Shown here piece by piece: positions 16,698 through 25,184 of a stretch of DNA of 64,000 bases (its first letter is position 1; each line of letters opens with the position of its first letter). The DNA is taken from the NCBI GenBank assembly GCA_050949055.1, contig JBMNFA010000009.1, forward strand, positions 434,001 through 498,000. The letters are read 5' to 3'. Made by a program: the position numbers and the translations under genes. The notes under the pieces are model-generated. The model was not told where the DNA came from. It worked only from the letters and a program-made list of their open reading frames with translations, and searched no databases. The DNA is from JAEZJZ01 sp050949055. Lineage in GTDB: Bacteria; Bacillota; UBA994; UBA5500.

Positions 16698-17612
16698 TTG
16701 GCCGATTCGAGACTGAAGCACTTGGCTGCAGCGTGGCCGCAATTGGTGGAGCTTGATGTGCCGATGAGTGAGCACACCACCTTTCGCATCGGCGGCCCGG
16801 CCGACGCGTTGGCTGTTCCCACCACCATACCAGAACTGAAAGAGCTGCTTCAATTCTGTGCAAAGCAACAGCTGCCGATCATGGTCATCGGTAGAGGCAG
16901 CAATTTGCTGGTGCGTGACGGAGGTTTGCGCGCTGTGGTGATCAAGATCGCCGATGCCATGTCCACCGTCGCCCTGAAAGAGGACGGGCTGCAGGCAGAG
17001 GCCGGCATCTCGTTGGCCGCTCTGTCCCGCACTGCGGCTTCGGCCGGCTTTGGTGGTCTGGAGTTTGCCTCGGGTATTCCAGGCACCCTGGGAGGGGCGC
17101 TGATGATGAACGCCGGTGCCTACGGGGGCACTATGCAGGATGTGGTGCAACAGGTCACCGCATTGGACAGCGTCGGTAACGAGCACGTCCTATCTGCCGA
17201 GGAGCTGGATTTTGGCTATCGCCATTCAGCCTTATTGCAGCGGCAGTTGATCGCCGTCTCGGCTCGGCTGCGCTTGCCAGAGCAGGATCCGATGATCAGC
17301 AAGCAGATCATGGCCGATCTGGCCAATCGGCGGCGGGAAAAGCAGCCAATCCATTTGCCTAGCGCGGGCAGCGTATTCAAGCGCCCGCCAGGGCATTATG
17401 CAGGCGCGTTGATCCAGCAGGCTGGCCTGATGGGCAAGCGCATCGGCGGGGCAGAAGTCAGCACCCTGCACGCCGGCTTCATTGTCAACATCGGCGGGGC
17501 GACCGCTGCCGACGTGGAGAGTCTAATCCAGCATGTGCAGCAGACCGTGTACGATAAATTCGGGGTCTGGTTGGAGACCGAGGTGCGCATCGTCGGCGAG
17601 AAAGTCGGATAA
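16698..17612 (+). CDS. murB: UDP-N-acetylenolpyruvoylglucosamine reductase
   Basis: A flavoenzyme of about 304 residues that uses NADPH to make UDP-MurNAc, the substrate of MurC. Visible landmarks are SEHTTFRIGGPADAL, the FAD-binding GRGSNLLVRDGG, the GIPGTLGGALMMNAGAYGG segment and SAGSVFKRPPG with the catalytic serine. The start is uncertain: the frame is open from TTG 16665, but GAGGGGG lies 9 bases before TTG 16698, giving MADSRLKHLA. No ATG fits. It is separate from the other mur gene in the window. Confidence 0.9.
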   Translation: MADSRLKHLAAAWPQLVELDVPMSEHTTFRIGGPADALAVPTTIPELKELLQFCAKQQLPIMVIGRGSNLLVRDGGLRAVVIKIADAMSTVALKEDGLQAEAGISLAALSRTAASAGFGGLEFASGIPGTLGGALMMNAGAYGGTMQDVVQQVTALDSVGNEHVLSAEELDFGYRHSALLQRQLIAVSARLRLPEQDPMISKQIMADLANRRREKQPIHLPSAGSVFKRPPGHYAGALIQQAGLMGKRIGGAEVSTLHAGFIVNIGGATAADVESLIQHVQQTVYDKFGVWLETEVRIVGEKVG

Positions 17613-17654
17613 CCTGCCATAAAACTACACAGACAGAGGGGGACCTACAACAAG

Positions 17655-18077
17655 ATGAGTGAAGGCAAATTGGCACAGGAATTGTATCAGTCTGGCTACA
17701 GTTGTGCAGAAGCCGCCTGGTTGGCGATGGCCAAAGACCTATCGGATAAGGAAAAGAACTTTGGATTGAAGCTCTCTGGCGGGTTTGGCGGAGGCGTCGG
17801 CTGCGGTAGCGTCTGCGGCGCGTTGGCCGGTGCCGTGCTGGGCTTAGGCGCTTTCTTGGGGCGCGAGCAAGGTGAGCCCAGGCCGGATCAACTGCGGGCG
17901 ATCACCAAACAGTTGGCAGAGTCATTCGCTGCGAAATTCGGCTCCGTTGATTGCAGCAGCATCAAGCCCGTAGGAGACAACTACCGGGAGCGTTGTGCTG
18001 AATATGTAGTCTTCGCGGTGGAAGAGGCGTTACGCCTGCTGGACGAAGCGCTGGAATCCGACGACGACTGCGGCTGA
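17655..18077 (+). CDS. C_GCAxxG_C_C family protein
   Basis: A 140-residue protein with the spaced cysteines of this family: SGYSCAEA, then FGGGVGCGSVCGALAGAVLGLG, then DCSS and RCAEYV. The pattern suggests a metal- or cluster-binding redox protein, and such proteins are common in anaerobes, but the role is not established. A loose RBS (GAGGGGGA) lies 12 or more bases before the ATG, which is farther than usual. A glutamate/aspartate tail (ESDDDCG) ends it. It follows murB by 42 bp. Confidence 0.8.
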   Translation: MSEGKLAQELYQSGYSCAEAAWLAMAKDLSDKEKNFGLKLSGGFGGGVGCGSVCGALAGAVLGLGAFLGREQGEPRPDQLRAITKQLAESFAAKFGSVDCSSIKPVGDNYRERCAEYVVFAVEEALRLLDEALESDDDCG

Positions 18078-18192
18078 CAATAGGCTTCTTGCCCGTGGTA
18101 CGGGCAACACAGCATTGGATAGTATAAAAGGCCATCCTGTTCCCGCAAAATAAGCGTGAGCGCAAATAGCTTTTGCGAGGAGGGTGGTATCG

Positions 18193-18393
18193 ATGGCCAA
18201 GAAAAAGCGGATGCAGCCTGATGAACATTATGGCCTAAACAGCCGTAAGTTGATGGCCGAGCGCCGCGGCGAATTGCACTTGGGTCAAGGATTGGACGAG
18301 CATGAAGAGTACATCGTGTCTGACGCCCCTGTTTTGGATATGAAAGGACAGCAGTCCGGCAAGAATCCGCACAAAGGCGATAGCAAGGGGTAA
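18193..18393 (+). CDS. Small charged hypothetical protein, 66 residues
   Basis: ATG 18193 with GAGGAGGG 8-9 bases upstream starts MAKKKRMQPDEHYGLNSRKL. The product is highly charged, without membrane segments or cysteines, ending in a lysine/glycine-rich tail. I do not recognise it. A good RBS and a clear terminator right after it support a real gene. Confidence 0.65.
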   Translation: MAKKKRMQPDEHYGLNSRKLMAERRGELHLGQGLDEHEEYIVSDAPVLDMKGQQSGKNPHKGDSKG

Positions 18394-18404
18394 AGACAAC
18401 AAAA

Positions 18405-18437
18405 ATGCAGGTGGCCGATCAGCCACCTGCATTATCT
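18405..18437. terminator. Terminator between the 66-residue gene and tRNA-Pro
   Basis: An 11 bp perfect stem, ATGCAGGTGGC at 18405-18415 with its complement at 18422-18432, then TATCTT. It can serve both the plus-strand gene and the convergent tRNA. Confidence 0.7.
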
Positions 18438-18444
18438 TCAAAAA

Positions 18445-18521
18445 TGGTCGGGGCGAAAGGATTTGAACCTTCGACCTCACGGTCCCGAACCGTGCGCTCT
18501 ACCAAGCTGAGCCACGCCCCG
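18445..18521 (-). tRNA. tRNA-Pro (CGG)
   Basis: A full cloverleaf on the minus strand: acceptor CGGGGCG with its partner, anticodon loop TTCGGGA (CGG at 18487-18485), T-arm GGTTCAAATCC, and an encoded CCA. It reads CCG proline codons. Confidence 0.95.
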
Positions 18522-18582
18522 TAACAACTGCAAGTGTCATTATAGCACAATGGCATCTCCGCAAGCAATAGCCGTAAATTGG

Positions 18583-18613
18583 GTGACACGCGGGGACAGT
18601 CCCCACGTGTCAC
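18583..18613. repeat. Short GGGGAC palindrome
   Basis: GTGACACG-c-GGGGAC, central A, then GTCCCC-a-CGTGTCAC: 31 bp with one mismatched pair. It is nearly identical to the element at 8157 and lies between tRNA-Pro and dusB. Confidence 0.75.
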
Positions 18614-18630
18614 TTTGGTGGTGACGAATT

Positions 18631-19590
18631 ATGCAAATTGGCAACGTGGTTCCAAAGAACGCGGTTTGCGCAGCGCCGATGGCTGGGTTCACGGATCAGG
18701 CTTATCGCCAGATCTGCAAGCAACACGGTGCTGGTTTGGTTTATAGTGAAATGGTCAGCGACTTGGGTTTGATCTATGATCAGCAAAAGACGAAACGCAT
18801 GCTCCAAGTCTCGCCAGAGGAAAGGCCGATAGCCGTGCAGATATTCGGCAGCGATCCTGAAGCCATGGGCAAGGCTGCCCGCCTGGCCTGGTCTATCAGC
18901 CAGTGCGAGATCATGGACATCAACATGGGCTGTCCCACTCCCAAGATTGTCAGGAACGGTGAAGGGTCAGCTCTCATGAAGGACATTCCCCGCGCCGCAG
19001 CGATCGTTAGCGCCGTGGTAAACGCCGTGCCTATCCCTGTAACGGTGAAGATTCGCAAGGGATGGGATCAGGAGCATCCCGCTGCTGTGCCTTTGGCAAA
19101 AGCGGCCGCTGCTGCCGGAGCGGCAGCCATCGCTGTACACGGCCGCACCCGGGAGCAGTTCTATAGCGGCAAAGCCGATTGGGACGTCATCCGTCAGGTG
19201 AAGCAAGCAGTTTCAATCCCGGTGATTGGAAATGGCGACATCTTCTGTCCCGAGGACGCACAACGCATGATAGAGCAGACTGGCTGTGACGGTGTCATGC
19301 TTGCTCGGGGTGCCTTGGGCAGACCCTGGCTGTTTGGACAGGTAGCCGCCATGCTTAGCACCGGCAGCTATGCGCCTGAGCCTGACAACGCGGAAAAGCT
19401 CCGCATCGCCCTGCAGCATCTGCACTTGACCGTCCAGTTCAAGGGTGAATATACAGCTATTCGTGAGATGAGGAAAATGCTAGCGGCCTATGTCAAGGGC
19501 TTACCACAAGCCGCCCGCGCTCGGGAAGACATCAATCAGGCCAAAAGCCTTGCTGCCCTGGAGGAGGTGCTCCGCGCCACCCTGTCATAG
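18631..19590 (+). CDS. dusB: tRNA-dihydrouridine synthase
   Basis: A 319-residue FMN TIM-barrel enzyme that reduces uridines in the tRNA D-loop. It starts QIGNVVPKNAVCAAPMAGFTD, carries the catalytic cysteine in MDINMGCPTPKIVRNGEGS (near residue 100) and the phosphate-binding VIGNGDIF and VMLARGALGRPWLF segments. Length and motifs fit the DusB group. It has only a weak GGTGGTGA RBS. It is monocistronic; repeats and the fab promoter follow. Confidence 0.92.
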   Translation: MQIGNVVPKNAVCAAPMAGFTDQAYRQICKQHGAGLVYSEMVSDLGLIYDQQKTKRMLQVSPEERPIAVQIFGSDPEAMGKAARLAWSISQCEIMDINMGCPTPKIVRNGEGSALMKDIPRAAAIVSAVVNAVPIPVTVKIRKGWDQEHPAAVPLAKAAAAAGAAAIAVHGRTREQFYSGKADWDVIRQVKQAVSIPVIGNGDIFCPEDAQRMIEQTGCDGVMLARGALGRPWLFGQVAAMLSTGSYAPEPDNAEKLRIALQHLHLTVQFKGEYTAIREMRKMLAAYVKGLPQAARAREDINQAKSLAALEEVLRATLS

Positions 19591-19633
19591 CTTCGTTTGT
19601 CCCGCCGGGTTTGGCTAGCTACCGGCCTCCAAG

Positions 19634-19697
19634 ACTCCCCCGTAACTGCGTGACAGCACTCCCAGGCACTTCGTGACAGCCCCCTCTAAGAGGGGGC
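19634..19697. repeat. Dispersed CTCCCAGTC/GACAGCCCCCTC repeat
   Basis: 19658-19697 reads ACTCCCAGGCACTTCGTGAC then AGCCCCCTC-taa-GAGGGGGC, with a shorter relative (ACTCCCCCGTAACTGCG) at 19634. It is the same family as 9746-9788 and 49099-49141. Confidence 0.65.
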
Positions 19698-19712
19698 CGA
19701 GACTCCCTCTGG

Positions 19713-19748
19713 TCTCCCACCTCCCACCTCCCACTTCTCACTTCCCAA
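19713..19748 (-). repeat. Heptamer array, ARGTGRG type
   Basis: Read on the minus strand it is AAGTGAG, AAGTGGG, AGGTGGG, AGGTGGG and part of a fifth unit: a 7 bp repeat with G at the fifth position throughout. The family otherwise occurs around the rRNA operon. Confidence 0.7.
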
Positions 19749-19795
19749 ACGTATAGCCGTGTCGGATACTGTAGATACTTTGTGTGCACAAACCA

Positions 19796-19824
19796 TTGCA
19801 CAGCCGTTGTTGGCGTGCTATAAT
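19796..19824 (+). promoter_or_regulatory. Promoter of the fab operon
   Basis: TTGCAC at 19796-19801 and perfect TATAAT at 19819-19824, 17 bp apart, with an extended TGC before the -10 box. TGTGCACAAA occurs on both sides, at 19783-19792 and 19838-19847; the first is part of the palindrome TTTGTGTGCACAAA. These could be operator half-sites; no FapR site is seen. Confidence 0.75.
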
Positions 19825-19860
19825 CTGTTCACAAGTATGTGCACAAAGGGGGCCGTGCTG

Positions 19861-20838
19861 GTGCAGCAGGCAGGAATCCTCGGTTGGGGGTACTATATGC
19901 CCAGCCAAGTGCTGACCAATCAAGATCTAGAGCAAATGGTGGATACCAGCGACGAATGGATCAGGACCAGAACTGGTATTCTGGAGCGCCGCATAGCCGA
20001 CCATTCCGACGCAACCTCTGACTTGGCTATCGCTGCCGCCCGGCAGGCTTTGGACAGGGCAAAATTGGACGCTGCCGAACTGGACTTGATCATGGTGGCG
20101 ACGGTTACTCCCGACACGTCCTTCCCGTCCACAGCCTGCTTGGTGCAAACGGGACTGCAAGCAACTCGGGCAGCAGCCTTTGACCTCTCAGCCGCCTGCT
20201 CAGGATTTATCTACGGTTTATTCCTGGCCAAGAGTCTGATCAACGATGGAACCGTTAAGAACTGCCTGTTAGTCGGAGCGGAGACGCTGAGCCGCATTAC
20301 CGATTATCAAGATCGCAATACCTGTGTCCTGTTCGGTGACGGTGCCGGGGCATTCGTGCTCGGCCCCAGCGAGGAACATACAATTCGCTGTGTGGAAATT
20401 GGTGCCGACGGCAGCGGCGGTCAGCTGCTGCATCTGCCGGCAGGGGGATCCCGTAAGCCGGCCAGCGCAGAGACTGTGAGCAATCATGAGCACTTCATCC
20501 AGATGGAAGGGCAAGAAGTGTTTAAGTTTGCCATCTCGAAGGTGCCCGAGGCTAGCCTGCAGTTGTTGGCTAACAATGGGCTGCAGGTGGCAGACTTGGA
20601 TTGGTTTGTGCCTCACCAGGCCAACAAGCGGATCATCGACTCAGTCAGCAAACGCTTGGGCATACCCCAGGAAAAGGTAGTCGTCAATTTGCAGAACTAT
20701 GGCAACATGTCTGCGGCGTCAGTTCCCGTCGCTCTAGCCGAGGCGGCAGAGGCAGGAACGTTCCAGCCGGGGCAGCGGGTGCTCTTAGCTGGCTTTGGCG
20801 GAGGACTCACCTGGGGCACAGCAATAATCGAATGGTAG
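19861..20838 (+). CDS. fabH: 3-oxoacyl-ACP synthase III
   Basis: A 325-residue condensing enzyme that starts fatty-acid chains by joining acetyl- or branched acyl-CoA to malonyl-ACP. Catalytic C113 lies in FDLSAACSGF, the histidine in FVPHQANKRI and the asparagine in NYGNMSAA. GTG 19861 gives MQQAGILGWGYYMP, matching the family start, with GGGGG 8 bases upstream; the frame is open further upstream, but the promoter at 19796-19824 rules that out. First gene of a six-gene fab operon. Confidence 0.93.
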   Translation: MQQAGILGWGYYMPSQVLTNQDLEQMVDTSDEWIRTRTGILERRIADHSDATSDLAIAAARQALDRAKLDAAELDLIMVATVTPDTSFPSTACLVQTGLQATRAAAFDLSAACSGFIYGLFLAKSLINDGTVKNCLLVGAETLSRITDYQDRNTCVLFGDGAGAFVLGPSEEHTIRCVEIGADGSGGQLLHLPAGGSRKPASAETVSNHEHFIQMEGQEVFKFAISKVPEASLQLLANNGLQVADLDWFVPHQANKRIIDSVSKRLGIPQEKVVVNLQNYGNMSAASVPVALAEAAEAGTFQPGQRVLLAGFGGGLTWGTAIIEW

Positions 20839-20849
20839 GGGGGAGCCAC

Positions 20850-21800
20850 TTGCTGAACACAGCGGTTACTCGCCTGTTAGGAATCGAATATCCCATCCTG
20901 CAAGGCGGCATGGCCTGGGTGGCCCAAGCCGAACTGGCAGCAGCCGTTTCGGAGGCCGGCGGGTTGGGGATCATTGGGGCAGGAAATATGCCGGCAGCCG
21001 CCTTGCGGGAGGAGATTGAGCGAGCACGGCAATTGACCAAGAAGCCCTTTGGGGTGAATGTGATGCTCATGTCCCCCCATGCGGAACAAGTGCTGCAATT
21101 GGTCAGCGAGCTGCGAGTCCCTGTCGTGACCACCGGTGCCGGTAACCCCGGGCCTTATGTGGCTAGCTTACAGGCGCAAGGCATCCGGGTACTGCCGGTA
21201 GTTTCATCGGTCGCTTTGGGAAAACGGCTCGCCCGCTTGGGCGTCGATGGACTGATCGCTGAAGGCTGGGAGGCCGGTGGACATATTGGTGACGTCAGCA
21301 CCATGGCTCTGGTGCCGCAAATGGTGGACGCGGTGCAGTTGCCGGTGATTGCAGCAGGTGGCATCGCCGATGCCCGGGGAGCAGTGGCAGCTTTCGCGCT
21401 GGGGGCATCCGGTGTGCAACTGGGCACCCGCTTTGTCTGCAGCACCGAATGCACTGTTCACGTCGCTTACAAAGAGGCAATTCTCAAGGCTGGGGATCGG
21501 GATGCGGTGGTCAATGGCTACTCCACCGGGCACCCAGTGCGATCCTTGCGCAATCGCTTTACCCGCCAGTTCCGCGATCTGGAGGCCAACGGCGCTGATT
21601 GGCAGCAGTTGGGCGAGTTCGGCGCAGGCAGGCTGCGGCAAGCTGCCAGAGAAGGGGATGTTGCTATGGGTTCGGTGATGGCTGGCCAATCGGCCGGTTT
21701 GGTGAAGCAGATCATGCCGGTGCGTGATATTATTCTGGAGATTGTCGGGGACATGAAGACCACTGTTCAGCGATTGGAGGGGTCAATTTGCCAAAGTTAG
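20850..21800 (+). CDS. fabK: Enoyl-ACP reductase II (FMN-dependent)
   Basis: A 316-residue FMN TIM-barrel enzyme related to nitronate monooxygenase that performs the last reduction of the elongation cycle. It shows LLGIEYPILQGGMAWVA at the start, GVNVMLMSP, the GGHIGD segment, AAGGIADARG and GASGVQLGTRFV. In many Firmicutes FabK replaces or backs up the triclosan-sensitive FabI. TTG 20850 has GGGGGGAG about 5 bases upstream; ATG 20832 has no RBS. Its end overlaps fabD by 13 bases. Confidence 0.92.
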   Translation: MLNTAVTRLLGIEYPILQGGMAWVAQAELAAAVSEAGGLGIIGAGNMPAAALREEIERARQLTKKPFGVNVMLMSPHAEQVLQLVSELRVPVVTTGAGNPGPYVASLQAQGIRVLPVVSSVALGKRLARLGVDGLIAEGWEAGGHIGDVSTMALVPQMVDAVQLPVIAAGGIADARGAVAAFALGASGVQLGTRFVCSTECTVHVAYKEAILKAGDRDAVVNGYSTGHPVRSLRNRFTRQFRDLEANGADWQQLGEFGAGRLRQAAREGDVAMGSVMAGQSAGLVKQIMPVRDIILEIVGDMKTTVQRLEGSICQS

Positions 21801-22750
21801 CTTTGTTGTTTCCAGGACAGGGAGTGCAGACAATCGGCATGGGTCAGGACTTAGCTGAGCACTATCCGGAGGCCTATGATCTCTTTCGGCAAGCAGACCA
21901 AGCCCTGGGCTGGTCCATCTCCCAGCTGATCACCGCCGGACCGGTGGAGCAGCTTAACCTGACGCCATATACACAGCCTGCGATCCTGGCTACTTCTCTG
22001 GCCTACTATCAGGCGTGGAAACAAGCTGGTGTGCAGGCAGAGGCGGCAATCGGCCTCAGTTTGGGCGAATATAGCGCTTTGGTGGCGGCGGAAGCTATCG
22101 ATTATCCAACTGCTGTGCGTTTGGTGCATGAGCGCGGCAAAGCTATGGACCAGGGCTATCCGGCGGAAGCTGGTGCGGTGGTGGTGATTATTGGTCTGGA
22201 GCGCGAGACGGTGGAGACCATTTGCCGGCAGCAATGCCGCCATGACTCGTTTGTGCAGGCTTCCAATTTCAACAGCCCGGAACAGGTGGTCATTGCTGGC
22301 GACAAAGCGGCGGTCGACCGTGCCAGCGCCGCCCTCACCCAGGCGGGTGCCAAACGGGTGGTCCCGCTGTCGGTGAGTGCACCTTTTCACACCCGTCTGC
22401 TAGAACGAGCCGGGGAGATCTTCAAGCCACATCTGCAGTCTGCCGGCTGGAAAGCGCCACAGATGACCGTAATCAGCAATGTGGATGCCAGCGTCTACCA
22501 GTCAGCCGAGCAGGTGCAGCGGTTGCTGGCGCGGCAAGTCAGCGAACCGATCGAGTTTGCCGCAGGCATTACCCGCCTGCTGGACCTGGGATTCACCCAT
22601 TTCCTGGAGGTAGGCCCAGGCAGCACTGTGGGGGGAATGGTGAAAAAGATCAATCGCAAAGCGAAGATCTATCGGGCCGAATCGGCCGCGAGTATTGCGG
22701 ATATGGCCAAGCAAATACGGTTGGAGTTGTTGGGAGGTGCAGCTAATTGA
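21788..22750 (+). CDS. fabD: Malonyl-CoA:ACP transacylase
   Basis: A 320-residue acyltransferase that moves malonyl from CoA to ACP. The start is LALLFPGQGVQTIGMG, nucleophile S91 lies in GLSLGEYSALVA, and the histidine in SAPFHTRLL. It begins at TTG 21788 behind GGAGGGG, inside the end of fabK, and its TGA overlaps the fabG start, so translation is coupled along the operon. Confidence 0.94.
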   Translation: MPKLALLFPGQGVQTIGMGQDLAEHYPEAYDLFRQADQALGWSISQLITAGPVEQLNLTPYTQPAILATSLAYYQAWKQAGVQAEAAIGLSLGEYSALVAAEAIDYPTAVRLVHERGKAMDQGYPAEAGAVVVIIGLERETVETICRQQCRHDSFVQASNFNSPEQVVIAGDKAAVDRASAALTQAGAKRVVPLSVSAPFHTRLLERAGEIFKPHLQSAGWKAPQMTVISNVDASVYQSAEQVQRLLARQVSEPIEFAAGITRLLDLGFTHFLEVGPGSTVGGMVKKINRKAKIYRAESAASIADMAKQIRLELLGGAAN

Positions 22751-23487
22751 GCGAGCGTCGGGTTGCCCTCGTCACCGGGTCGGCAGGTGCCTTAGGTAGC
22801 GCAATTTGCACCGTGTTAGCCTCCAAAGGCTTCGATCTGGTGTTGCATGGCCGCAGGATGGCGCGCCAGCAGGAGTTGGCCGAGCAGTTGTCTGTGCACG
22901 GCATCAAATGCCTACCGATGGTTGCAGATCTGCTGGATCCCGCACAGATCGCCGAGATGTTTGACCAAGTGAAGGCCGAATTTGGTCGGTTGGACGTCTT
23001 GGTCAACAACGCCGGCGTAAACAAGGATCAGCTCTTGGTGCGAATGACTGAGGAAGACTTTGATTTGGTGTTGTCAGTTAACCTAAAAGCTGCGTTTCTC
23101 TGCATCCAGCAGGCAGCCAAGATGATGATGCGGCAACGCTATGGCCGGATCATCAACATCACGTCGGTGGCCGGACAACTGGGGACCTTTGGGCAGGCCA
23201 ATTATGCCGCTTCCAAGGCGGGACTGATTGCGCTGACTAAGACGGCCGCCCGCGAGCTGGCTGCCCGGCAGATCACCGTCAATGCGGTGGCTCCTGGATT
23301 TATCGGTGCTGGCATGACAGACAGCCTGACGGATCAGCAGCAAGAAGCTTTCATTGCCCAGGTGCCCCTCAAGCGGGCGGGTACTCCTTTTGATGTGGCC
23401 AATGCGGTTGGTTTCTTGGCTGCTGAGGAGGCAAACTATATTACAGGCCAGGTGCTCGCCGTCAACGGTGGGCTGGCCATGCAGTAG
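22747..23487 (+). CDS. fabG: 3-oxoacyl-ACP reductase
   Basis: A 246-residue short-chain dehydrogenase that reduces 3-oxoacyl-ACP with NADPH. The cofactor loop is TGSAGALGSA at 10-19, NNAG lies at 87-90, and the catalytic S140, Y153 and K157 are in place. It starts at TTG 22747, overlapping the fabD stop as TTGA, with GGGAGG upstream. The position before acpP and fabF supports fatty-acid synthesis over another SDR function. Confidence 0.93.
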   Translation: MSERRVALVTGSAGALGSAICTVLASKGFDLVLHGRRMARQQELAEQLSVHGIKCLPMVADLLDPAQIAEMFDQVKAEFGRLDVLVNNAGVNKDQLLVRMTEEDFDLVLSVNLKAAFLCIQQAAKMMMRQRYGRIINITSVAGQLGTFGQANYAASKAGLIALTKTAARELAARQITVNAVAPGFIGAGMTDSLTDQQQEAFIAQVPLKRAGTPFDVANAVGFLAAEEANYITGQVLAVNGGLAMQ

Positions 23488-23509
23488 AACGAAAGGAGGT
23501 GACAGCATA

Positions 23510-23740
23510 ATGACCACTATCGAGAAGGTGAAAGAGATCATCGCCGATCAACTGGGTCTAGGCGTTGACGAGATCAACGACGATTCCAAGGTAAAGGATG
23601 ACCTGGGGGCCGATTCTCTGGACATGGTAGAGCTGGTAATGGCTTTGGAGGAAGAGTTCTCTCTGAAGATCGCAGAGGAAGAGCTGCAGAAGATTGTCAC
23701 CGTTAACGACGTAGCCAAGTACATCGAGAGCAAGGCCTAA
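23510..23740 (+). CDS. acpP: Acyl carrier protein
   Basis: A 76-residue acidic helical protein with the phosphopantetheine attachment site S36 in GADSLDMVEL. It carries the growing acyl chain between the Fab enzymes. AAAGGAGGTG upstream of ATG 23510 is a near-perfect RBS, fitting the high amount needed. It lies between fabG and fabF. Confidence 0.97.
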   Translation: MTTIEKVKEIIADQLGLGVDEINDDSKVKDDLGADSLDMVELVMALEEEFSLKIAEEELQKIVTVNDVAKYIESKA

Positions 23741-23754
23741 GAGGGGGTAGTCAA

Positions 23755-24987
23755 ATGCGAAGAGTCTTTATTACAGGCATTGGCATGGTTACACCTCTTG
23801 GTTTGGGCAAGACGATTGTCTGGCAACAGATGAAGGCAGGAGAAAACGGTGTTGGTCCGATCACCCGTTTCGACGCCAGTCAATACCCGACCAGAATAGC
23901 GGCTGAAGTCAAGGACTGGCAGCCGGGGGACTTCATGGATAGGAAAGAGGTCCGCAGAACCGATCGCTTTGTGCAGTTCGCCTTGGCTGCAAGCCAAATG
24001 GCCGTGGAGGATGGAGGCTTGCAGTTGGAGCAGCTCAATCGGGATCGCGTCGCTGTCTACATCAGTTCTGGAATCGGTGGCTTGGAGACACTGGCTAATC
24101 AGCACGAAGTGTTGCTGAGTAAAGGCCCGGACAAAGTCAGCCCCTTCTTGATTCCCATGATGATCGGCAATATGGCGGCCGGCCAAGTGGCCATTCGCTA
24201 TGGCTTCACAGGGGCTGCCAACAACATTGTCTCGGCCTGCGCCAGCGGTGGGCAGGCTATTGGAGAAGCGTTCCGCAGCTTGCAGCGGGGCGATGCAGAT
24301 CTAGTTCTGGCTGGCGGGGCAGAGGCGTCCATCCATCCCATCGGTTTGGCTGGATTCTGCGCCTTGCGTGCCCTCAGCACCCGCAATGACGATCCCGCCA
24401 CTGCATCCCGTCCTTTTGATCTGCACCGTGACGGTTTTGTCATGGGCGAGGGGGCTGCAGTGCTGTTGCTGGAGACAGAAGAGCATCTGGTGCGCCGGGG
24501 TGGACACGCCTATGCTGAGCTGGTCGGTTATGGAGTGACCAACGATGCCAGCCACATCACCGCTCCCCATCCAGAGGCGCAGGGGGCTACGCGGGCGATG
24601 CAATTGGCTTTGGCCGACGCCAACTTGCAGCCGGGAGAGGTCGATTACATCAACGCCCACGGCACTTCTACAGACATGAATGATCGTCTGGAGACCCTGG
24701 CGATCAAGAACGTATTTGGCGATCGCGCCCGCGATTTGGTTGTCAACTCCACCAAGTCGATGATCGGCCATCTGTTGGGGGCGGCGGGAGCGGTGGAATT
24801 GGCGGTTACAGCCCTGTCGTTGCAGGAGGGCTTTGTCCACCCCACCATCAACTTGCACACGGAGGACCCAGCCTGCGACCTCGACTATGTTCCCAACAGC
24901 GGAAGGAGCTTGCCGATCAAGGCGGCGCTATCCAACTCCCTTGGATTTGGAGGGCACAATTGCACGCTGGCCGTCAAGCAGGCTTAA
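23755..24987 (+). CDS. fabF: 3-oxoacyl-ACP synthase II
   Basis: A 410-residue condensing enzyme that elongates acyl-ACP with malonyl-ACP. Catalytic C162 lies in SACASGGQAIG, the two histidines in INAHGTSTDMND and MIGHLLGAAGAVE, and the family ending NSLGFGGHNCTLAVK is present. An RBS GAGGGGGT precedes the ATG. It is the last clear gene of the fab operon. Confidence 0.95.
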   Translation: MRRVFITGIGMVTPLGLGKTIVWQQMKAGENGVGPITRFDASQYPTRIAAEVKDWQPGDFMDRKEVRRTDRFVQFALAASQMAVEDGGLQLEQLNRDRVAVYISSGIGGLETLANQHEVLLSKGPDKVSPFLIPMMIGNMAAGQVAIRYGFTGAANNIVSACASGGQAIGEAFRSLQRGDADLVLAGGAEASIHPIGLAGFCALRALSTRNDDPATASRPFDLHRDGFVMGEGAAVLLLETEEHLVRRGGHAYAELVGYGVTNDASHITAPHPEAQGATRAMQLALADANLQPGEVDYINAHGTSTDMNDRLETLAIKNVFGDRARDLVVNSTKSMIGHLLGAAGAVELAVTALSLQEGFVHPTINLHTEDPACDLDYVPNSGRSLPIKAALSNSLGFGGHNCTLAVKQA

Positions 24988-25184
24988 GTAAGTAAGAATC
25001 TTTCTTTAGGGAGGAGCATCGTGTCGGGAGATACTTTCGGCCAGATGCTTCTTGTCTTTCATTGCCCTCATTGGTTAGAATGGATTAAAGGTAAGGATTG
25101 GCGGCTTCTTTGCACAGCCACTCTGCTTCCATCGCTAGTTGCAGACGTGGCTGATATGGCCAGACCAGAAATGGGGTATGCCAG

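Noticed and set aside
19759..19860. N-terminal extension of fabH
   Set aside because: It would begin upstream of the promoter at 19796-19824 and adds residues absent from the family.
20601..20849. N-terminal extension of fabK into fabH
   Set aside because: It overlaps fabH by more than 200 bases in another frame; homology starts at TTG 20850.
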